The translations under genes and the position numbers were made by a program. A stretch of DNA of 11,554 bases from assembly GCA_038093975.1 (NCBI GenBank), contig JBBPTG010000467.1, positions 1 to 11,554 on the forward strand, read 5' to 3'. The DNA comes from Chalciporus piperatus. Its lineage: Eukaryota; Basidiomycota; Agaricomycetes; Boletales; Boletaceae. Position 1 is the first letter of the stretch. Every line of letters begins with the position of its first letter. This document shows positions 7,401-11,554 of this stretch, in pieces. The notes under the pieces were generated by a model. That model worked only from the letters and a program-made list of their open reading frames with translations. It did no database searches and was not told the DNA's origin.

Positions 7401-8035
7401 GTGGAAAGGCACACAAAGAAGTCGAGCAGGCGTTAGAAGAAACTCAGAACCGGATGAAAGAGCAAGCGGACAAACATCGGTCCGAAACTCCAGATTATCA
7501 AATCGGAGATTTCGTTATGTTATCCACGGACAACCTCAAACTACCTTATCCCTCCAAAAAAATGACACAAAATTGGATCGGACCTTATAAGATCACGAAG
7601 GTTCTTCCCAATGCAGTCACACTAGACTTGCCCAATTCCATGCATATTCATCCCACGGTTAATGTCAAACGGGTCAAACCGGCTAAAGAACCGTTGGAAG
7701 GGCAACCGGTCCGTCTTCCGGATCCGGTAGTAGTCAACCAAGAGGGAGAAGAAGAGTATGAGGTGGATTACGTAGTGAAATCTCAGGTTAAACAAGGACA
7801 GTTAGAGTACCTGGTTCATTGGAAAGGCTGGGACATATCGGACCGTACATGGGAAAAGGCAGCGCATTTGTCAAATGCACCCGAAGCTGTCAAAGCTTTT
7901 CACAAAAAACACCCGTCCGCCCCACGCCGTATTAACATGACCATGGGAAATTTCTCGGCCTTGTTTCAGAAATACGAAAATCTGACAGAGGTTCCTATGC
8001 GGAAATGGCCGAATCGCCTGGAATGCGATTCCTAG
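4397..8035 (+). CDS. pol: Pol polyprotein: protease, reverse transcriptase, RNase H, integrase, chromodomain
   Basis: This polyprotein copies the element's RNA into DNA and inserts it. Domains in order: retropepsin-like protease (catalytic DSGA at residues 102-105; IIGYDW at ~174-179); reverse transcriptase (~270-470) with its first catalytic Asp D355 in KMDLRWGYNNV, FGLTNSPPTFQ from 389 and YIDD at 416-419; RNase H (~560-680) with D567, E609, D635 and D678; integrase zinc-binding HHCC (H765, H772, C802, C805); integrase core with D835, D895 and E931, giving the DD35E spacing; GPY/F motif at ~1062-1064; and a chromodomain (~1119-1170) with EYEVDYVV and HWKGW. Y1121, W1142 and W1145 occupy the aromatic-cage positions that bind methylated histone tails, so the cage looks intact. 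No stop or frameshift interrupts the 1,212 codons. Translation probably begins by -1 frameshift from gag; the ATG at 4397 could instead serve as a restart. Best known relatives are Tf2-type polyproteins of fungi. Confidence 0.95.
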   Translation: MREMGSRRLRHSLPNGCISTTPCVPFQYNFSSSSERASLSGVATEVKQFVLNSLKVKYSKKEIPSKIHVRNQNRKNELDLAITIMYDRGEQWKKMEFAALLDSGATETFIDKAFCERHGLTLEELPFPIPVYNADGSEGAIGGVTHKVSLVLGHNGHFEHMDAFVSVLGTHHMIIGYDWLERHNPEIDWVAKRVRFTRCTDQCKVVNYHLNHSFSIRRVFEAGLTEKVPVELHEYLDVFSEQESERMPTRKAWDHAIDLKPDFVPKKGRVIPMSEQELDDVKKFIDKELSKGYLRPSKSPQTSPVFFIPKKDGKKRLVMDYRYVNEGTVKNAYPLPLISGLIDQLKGADMFTKMDLRWGYNNVRIKEGDEWKAAFVTPFGAYEPVVMYFGLTNSPPTFQQMMNDLFSDLHGVLIIYIDDLMIFTFGKTRAEHLEIVKTVLQRLRENDLYVKPEKCSFAVDSVDFLGMVISQKGVEMDTSKVQAILDWPAPTRLKGVQSFLGLANFYRRFIQGFADIARPLNDLTKKDTPYRWGPEQQQAFDKLKQQFTTAPLLAYPDRSKEVRVETDASDIATGAVLSVKCDDGLWRPCAFISHSFSSAEKNYPVYDKELLAVIRALQEWRHYLMGREHFEIWTDHKNLEYWKSPQTLSPRQARWNALLSEYNYSIIYKPGATNGRADALSRREDHGEADPDHNKNITVLPASVFINTVTLSSPIYDEIQNESEKIKNDTLDGFVFDEGSIVFKNDKNKVFVPISLRTKLLTILHDSPIGGHGGQGRTLHLVTRYFSWPGVTKDVKTYVEHCQTCALTKGKSTAQAGKLIPLPVPKEPWKDISIDFTTGFPKSRGFDAICVIVDRFSKEVEFIACKKTISSKELAILFRDNVWCRHGLPSSIVSDRGPQFASEFTSQLCTLLGIEQKLSTAYHPQTDGQTERMNRELQQYLRAYVAKRQTEWADWLKIAQFHHNSSLSTATGTIPFAITKNYFPRMGFEGDSSPAGTFLEKCGKAHKEVEQALEETQNRMKEQADKHRSETPDYQIGDFVMLSTDNLKLPYPSKKMTQNWIGPYKITKVLPNAVTLDLPNSMHIHPTVNVKRVKPAKEPLEGQPVRLPDPVVVNQEGEEEYEVDYVVKSQVKQGQLEYLVHWKGWDISDRTWEKAAHLSNAPEAVKAFHKKHPSAPRRINMTMGNFSALFQKYENLTEVPMRKWPNRLECDS

Positions 8036-8043
8036 AGAGGGGA
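8034..8043 (+). other. Polypurine tract (plus-strand primer) of element B
   Basis: AGAGAGGGGA ends 3 nt before the 3' LTR and overlaps the pol stop codon. Retrotransposons use such an RNase H-resistant purine run to prime plus-strand DNA synthesis, and this is its expected position. Confidence 0.75.
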
Positions 8044-8046
8044 TAG

Positions 8047-8500
8047 TGTTATAGTATTTAAAAACTTTTCAAACTTTTGCCTACAACGGTATTCGAACTC
8101 TGGACTTTGTCTACAACTTAGGGGTCAAGCCGGATTCATCTTAATCCGTTCCGGTAGTCCCTGTAGCATTACGTAAACTATTACATAATCAGGTCACGTG
8201 ACAAAGGTCCAGACTTAGATGAGTCAGCAATGATGTCATGGCCTAGACCCTAATCTGTACCTGGTACCTTTTCTTATCATCGCACCATTTACCTTATCTA
8301 TCTTTCCCTTTGTGTTTTCCTTATTCGGCTGTTGGTCTGTGCGCATTTCTCAATAGTATATAAGTAGCCCTGTACTTATCACAGACCCCAGTCTAATCCA
8401 TTTGTTGCTTCACCGCAATTAAGCTTTAGTACTCAGCATACTCCTTCGCAAGGCTTAGTGTTGCCTTAAGTCCCCGCTGTGTTGTGACTCAGTCATAACA
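8047..8500 (+). repeat. 3' LTR of element B
   Basis: This is the second 454-bp copy, from TGTTATAG to CATAACA, 97.6% identical to the 5' LTR. TATA box, inferred start 11-mer and GTCACGTGAC palindrome are all kept. One of the changes creates a TGACTCA site at 8485-8491 (TGACCCA in the 5' copy). The transcript would end in this copy, but I see no AATAAA-type polyadenylation signal after the repeated start. Confidence 0.95.
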
Positions 8501-8659
8501 CGTACATTCAGAGACTGGCTGTCGATTGGCAAGAAGTTTGCACGACTGGCCTGCGGGGGTTCTGTCTATCTCCTTCTGCTGATTGCTGGGCTTGATCTAC
8601 GTTGGGAAATAGCCAAAGTTCCTCACACTACTACATCAGCAAGACTGCAAAAAGTCTGA
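8501..8659 (+). pseudogene. Open coding-like fragment flush against the 3' LTR (unknown family)
   Basis: From the first base after the LTR, one frame is open for 52 codons and ends at TGA (8657-8659). It contains a basic/aromatic part (RDWLSIGKKFARLACGG) followed by a hydrophobic stretch (SVYLLLLIAGL) that could be a membrane segment. It has no start codon of its own and does not match the missing part of element A's pol. It reads like the interior of a real protein, perhaps a host or other mobile-element gene cut by the LTR, but 52 open codons alone could be chance. I do not recognise the family. Confidence 0.3.
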
Positions 8660-8660
8660 A

Positions 8661-9590
8661 GTTACTGGAATGACTGGATCAGTTAAATCAGTAGTCCAGT
8701 GGCCTAGTAACAAGTAATTTCAGTAGTTTCAGTAGTTTCAGTAACCTAGTCACCCAGTCATCAAGTAGTTTCAGTAGTCTTAGTAACCCAGTGGCCTAGT
8801 GGCCCAGTCATCCAGTCATTTCAGTAGCTTCAGTAGCTCAGTCATTCAGTCATCCAGTAGTCTCAGTAGTCTCAGTCATCCAGCAGCCCAGTCATCCAGT
8901 CATCCAGTCATTTCAGTAGTCCCAGTAGCTCAGTCATCCAGTCATTCAGTCATTTCAGTGGTCTCATTAGTCCAGTGGCCAAGTGTTCCAGTTATCCAGT
9001 AGTTCCAGTAACCCAGCAGCCCAGTCATCAAGTCATCCAGTTACTTCAGTAGTCTCAGTAGCCCAGTCATTCAGTCATTCAGTCATCCAGTAGTTCCAGT
9101 AACCCAGCATCCCAGTCATCAAGTCATCTAGTAGTTCCAGTAACCCAGCAGCCCAGTCATCCAATCATCCAGTCACTTCAGTAGTCTCAGTAGCTCAGTA
9201 GCCCAGTGTTCCAGTCATCCAGTTATCTCAGTAGCCTAGTAGCTCAGTTTCCCAGTCATGTAGTCATCTCAGCAGCCTAGTAGCCCAGTGCCCTAGTCAT
9301 CCAGCAATCCAGTTGTCTCATTACTCCAGCCATCCAGTATTCCAGTATTCCAGTAATCTAGTCACTCAGTGGTCCAGTAATCCAGTCACACCAGTCACAC
9401 CAGTCACACAAGTCACACAAGTCACTCCAGTAATCCAGTCACCTCAGTAATCCAGTCACTCCAGTAATCCAGTCACCCTGTGGTCCAGTAATCCAGTCAC
9501 TTCAGTCACACCAGTCATACCAGTTATCCAGTTACCCAGCCCTCAGCTCACCCAATCACTCCAGTACTACTCAGTCATCTAATAGAGTCA
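8661..9590 (+). repeat. CAGT-type minisatellite array (8-9 bp degenerate units)
   Basis: About 900 bp consist almost wholly of short units with the core CAGT followed by 4-5 variable bases, such as CCAGTCAT, TTCAGTAGT and CTCAGTAGT. Toward the right end the units become CCAGTAAT and CCAGTCAC. The leftmost ~20 bases (8663-8678) are in the opposite orientation (ACTGGAATGACTGG), so the array flips strand at about 8680. A 67-codon frame inside (8799-9002) is only repeat translated into Ser/Val/Gln. No gene is seen. The last ~30 bases (9560-9590) fade into AT-rich sequence. Confidence 0.9.
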
Positions 9591-9639
9591 TTCTAATTAG
9601 TGACATTTTATAATCATTCATAGGATGGATTATAGCTAA

Positions 9640-10256
9640 AGTCCACAAAAATGTGTACTAAAAGTGTAGTTAACAATGTGGGAAAGGGTATTAGGATTGA
9701 GTGTAGTGAAGTGTACAAAAAAGTGTAGTAAAAGTGTAGTTACAAGTGTGGGAAAGTATAGCTAGATTGAGTGAGCAAAGTGTACAAAAAAAGTGTAGTA
9801 AAAGTGTAGTAAAAGTGTGGGAAAGTGTAGCTAGATTGAGTGTAGCTAAAGTGTACAAAAAAGCGTAGTAAAAGTGTAGTCAAGAGTGTGGGAAAGTATA
9901 GCTAGATTGAGTGTAGCAAAAGTGTACAAAAAAGTGTAGTAAAAGTGTAGTTACAAGTGTAGTGATTGAGTGTAGCAAAGTGTAACAAAAAAGCGTAGTA
10001 AAACTTGAATCAAATGTGTAGGAAAGTGTAGCTAGATTGAGTGTAGCAAAAGTGTACAAAAAAGCGTAGTAAATGTGTAATTACAAGTGTGGGAAAGTGT
10101 ATTAGGTTAGAGTGTAGCAAAAGTGTACAAAAAGCGCAGTAAGTGTGTAGTTAAAAGTGTAGCAAAGTATGTGGAGATCAAACCTATTGAAAGTGTACAA
10201 AAAAGCATACACAAGTGTACAAAAAATATGGTAGCTATCTAGTGTAGGAGATCCTA
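9640..10256 (+). repeat. A-rich ~70-bp minisatellite built on GTGTA motifs
   Basis: The landmark GTGTAC/GTGTAACAAAA recurs at 9711, 9780, 9851, 9922, 9980, 10052, 10123 and 10193, so the period is 69-72 bp with one short 58-bp unit (9922-9980) that has lost an internal segment. A diverged copy precedes these at about 9645, giving roughly nine copies. Each unit carries AAAGTGTAC, a run of A, then AGYGTAGTAAAAGTGTAG, GTGTGGGAAAGT and TAGATTGAGTGTAGC. The strand is strongly A- and G-biased. No ORF or RNA gene is seen, and it is not a TTAGGG telomere array. Confidence 0.9.
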
Positions 10257-10298
10257 ATAAAGTGTAGCTACATTTCCCTAATGCTCGGACTTGACAAA

Positions 10299-10325
10299 AA
10301 ATCCGCGCGAAAAAGTCACGTGACC
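10299..10325. promoter_or_regulatory. E2F-like and CACGTG-like sites in the junction between two arrays
   Basis: ATCCGCGCGAAAAA contains, on the minus strand, TTTCGCGC, a match to E2F/DP-type sites. GTCACGTGACC directly follows (10315-10325) and is the same palindrome found in the LTRs of element B. The sites lie just before the GC-rich array, so they could drive its transcription, but no TATA box or clear gene is seen. This is a motif match only. Confidence 0.25.
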
Positions 10326-10395
10326 ATGTTGAATTTGCCGCGCCACCTCTTCGACTCTCTCTCACCACTACACCACACCTCAACAACAGCAAAAC

Positions 10396-11215
10396 GGCCG
10401 GCGAGAGCTCAAAAGCCCCGCCGGCATCGCCAGGTGAGTGAAAACTCGCTCACCACCACATCCGCTCACCTCGCAAACAGCCTGCTGCCACCTACCACCT
10501 CACTCTCGACAAGAAAACGACGAAAATGCGAAAATGCGGCCGGCGTGGGCTCAACAGCCCCGCCGGCTTCACGAGGTGAGTGATAAGCCACCCGCTCACC
10601 CCGCAAACAGCCGCTTGCACTGCTCGGCCCACTACCACCTACCACACCACTCTCGACACGAAAACGACGAAAACGCGAAAACGCGGCCGGCGAGGGCTCA
10701 ACAGCCCCGCCGGCAGCACACGGTGTGTTCTTCCTCACCCACCACCACCACCTCTCATCTCGTACAGAGCCGCTCGGGCTGTACGAACCACCACCACCTC
10801 CAAACCCTCAAACAACCTCGACCTCGAACTCGATGGCCGGCGTGGGCTCAACAGCCCCGCCGGCAGCACATGGTGTGTTTTTCCTCACCCACCACCATCC
10901 TCTCTCACCTCGTACAGAGCCGCTCGGGCTGTCTCCCCCCCACCACCTCGCTCCCTCAAACTCGATCGTAAAAAAAACGGCCGGCGTGGGCTCAGCAGCC
11001 CCGCCGGCATCACGAGGTTCGTGTTTCCTCACCCATCACCTCATCCACTCACTTCAACGACAGCCGCTCGGGTTGTCTCCCCCCCACCACCTCCCACCTT
11101 CAACCTCGACACCAACACATGGCCGGCGCGGGCTCAACAGCCCCGCTGGCTTCAGAGGTTTGTGTTTATTTGTTGACTAACACACCTACTCACCTCGTAC
11201 ATAGCTGCTCGTGTT
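10396..11215 (+). repeat. GC-rich ~145-bp tandem repeat, six units, each with a conserved hairpin and intron-like signals
   Basis: Units start with GGCCGGCG at 10396, 10538, 10685, 10835, 10979 and 11121 (periods 142, 147, 150, 144, 142). Each begins with a ~30-bp core that folds as GCCGGCG, one bulged base, GGGCT, loop CAAC, AGCCC, CGCCGGC. Behind the core comes a donor-like GGT (GTGAGT in units 1 and 2; GTGTGT, GTGTGT, GTTCGT and GTTTGT in units 3-6), then 35-47 nt rich in CTCAC, then ACAG or ATAG. A second conserved stretch (CCGCTCGGGCTGT) follows in units 3-5. All three plus-strand frames are largely open (frames of 151, 177 and 198 codons), which is due to the base composition and repeat, and none has a recognisable domain. 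Unit 6 is the most diverged. Confidence 0.85.
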
Positions 11216-11344
11216 GCATGGCACTTCATTAACTAGTAACTATTGTACCACAATACATGTAATAGTTAGACATAATATATTTCGCATTTTCTGAACTGTC
11301 ATAAGGTGTGAATTAATCATAAGATATAGTGAACTAGTAATTGG
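11216..11344. other. AT-rich spacer between arrays
   Basis: About 130 bp of AT-rich sequence with no ORF. It contains the direct repeat AACTAGTAA (11231-11239 and 11332-11340) and a possible stem AACTATT/AATAGTT around 11238-11266. No function can be assigned. Confidence 0.4.
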
Positions 11345-11554
11345 GACTGGGTGACTGGATTACTGGGTGACTGGATTACTGAGGTGACTGGGTGACTGGA
11401 TTACTGGGTGACTGGATTACTGAGGTGACTGAAAGTGACTGGTGACTGGGTTACTGGTGTGACTGGAGTGACTGGAGTGACTGGAGTGACTAGATTACTG
11501 GATTACTGAGTGACTGGATTACTGAAATGACTGGATGACTGAATGGCTGGATGA
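11345..11554 (-). repeat. Inverted copy of the CAGT-type minisatellite, running off the right edge
   Basis: Units such as GTGACTGGATTACTGG are the reverse complement of the CCAGTAAT/CCAGTCAC units at the right end of the 8661-9590 array. Exact inverted matches include 25 bp (11367-11391 against 9435-9459) and the rarer variant GAGTGACTAGATTACTGG (11484-11501 against 9350-9367). The array continues beyond the window, so its full length is unknown. Confidence 0.9.

Larger units (their letters stand above)
1906..8500 (+). mobile_element. Element B: complete Ty3/Gypsy chromovirus, Tf2/Tf1-like
   Basis: The element is bounded by two 454-bp LTRs that begin TGTTATAG and end CATAACA. It has a self-priming-type primer-binding site, gag and pol in overlapping frames, a C-terminal chromodomain and a polypurine tract directly before the 3' LTR. 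The domain order PR-RT-RNaseH-IN-chromodomain places it in the chromovirus branch of Ty3/Gypsy. Both ORFs are free of stops and all catalytic residues I checked are present, so the coding part may be functional. The LTRs differ at 11 of 454 positions (about 2.4%), so it is not a brand-new insertion. The 5-bp flanks (GTGAG left, CGTAC right) do not match, so no target-site duplication is visible. Confidence 0.93.

Noticed and set aside
8501..8659. Continuation of element A's pol after the insertion of element B
   Set aside because: The expected second half of the protease (a hydrophobic-Gly-x-Asp-Trp-Leu motif followed by HNPEIDW-like residues) is not there. The fragment has different residues and order.
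8799..9002. 67-codon ORF rich in Ser and Val
   Set aside because: It is only the translated CAGT minisatellite; the start is arbitrary and the composition follows the repeat.
8690..9590. CRISPR-like array
   Set aside because: Units are 8-9 bp, contiguous and degenerate, with no constant repeat separated by unique spacers, and the context is a eukaryotic retrotransposon locus.
9640..10260. Telomeric or subtelomeric repeat tract
   Set aside because: No TTAGGG tandem is present. The GTGTGGG-like segments occur once per 70-bp unit and are not a telomere repeat of any type I know.
10281..11180. Protein-coding gene(s) of 100-198 codons in the GC-rich array
   Set aside because: All three plus frames are open at once, the peptides are Pro/His/Arg-rich repeats and no domain is seen, so base composition explains the openness. 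The intron-like signals are reported separately as a hypothesis.
11231..11340. AACTAGTAA direct repeat as a target-site duplication of a small insertion
   Set aside because: The ~90 bp between the copies shows no terminal inverted repeats or other transposon feature, and a 9-mer of this AT-rich type can recur by chance.

Overview
The window looks like repeat-rich, probably heterochromatic DNA from a filamentous fungus, most likely a mushroom-forming basidiomycete. The evidence is two Tf2/Tf1-like Ty3/Gypsy chromoviral retrotransposons, fungal-style intron signals and long minisatellites. No complete host gene is visible. The organism call is an inference from element type, not a sequence match.

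Layout. (1) 1-1905 is the left part of one Gypsy element (element A): the end of a small acidic ORF, a complete gag with two zinc knuckles, and a pol frame cut in the middle of the protease. (2) 1906-8500 is a structurally complete second element (element B), 6,595 bp. It has two 454-bp LTRs (TGTTAT...ATAACA), a primer-binding site, a ~700-bp leader, gag, a 1,212-codon pol (protease, reverse transcriptase, RNase H, integrase with GPY/F motif, chromodomain) and a polypurine tract. (3) 8501-8659 is a 52-codon open fragment that starts exactly at the LTR edge and resembles neither element. (4) 8661-11554 is a chain of four tandem arrays: CAGT-type 8-9-mers; an A-rich ~70-bp minisatellite built on GTGTA; a GC-rich ~145-bp repeat whose units each hold a hairpin; and, at the right edge, the CAGT-type array again in inverted orientation.

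How element B is inferred to work. The LTR has a TATA box 33 nt before an 11-nt sequence whose exact complement lies 2 nt inside the element. This is the arrangement of Tf1-type self-primed reverse transcription, in which the 5' end of the mRNA acts as primer instead of a tRNA. Gag ends in an ATGA overlap with pol, which lies in the -1 frame. A canonical slippery heptamer (T TTA AAA) sits 12 nt before the gag stop. Element A has the matching arrangement (G GGA AAA, same distance to its stop, same 6-nt spacer to a possible stem), so -1 frameshifting is the best explanation for Gag-Pol synthesis in both. The chromodomain would direct integration to methylated-histone chromatin, which fits the repeat-rich setting.

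The most notable points are the paired self-priming and frameshift signals, the absence of a target-site duplication around element B with unrelated broken sequences on its two sides, the inverted CAGT arrays enclosing ~1.75 kb, and the GC-rich array in which each unit pairs a conserved hairpin with intron-like signals.
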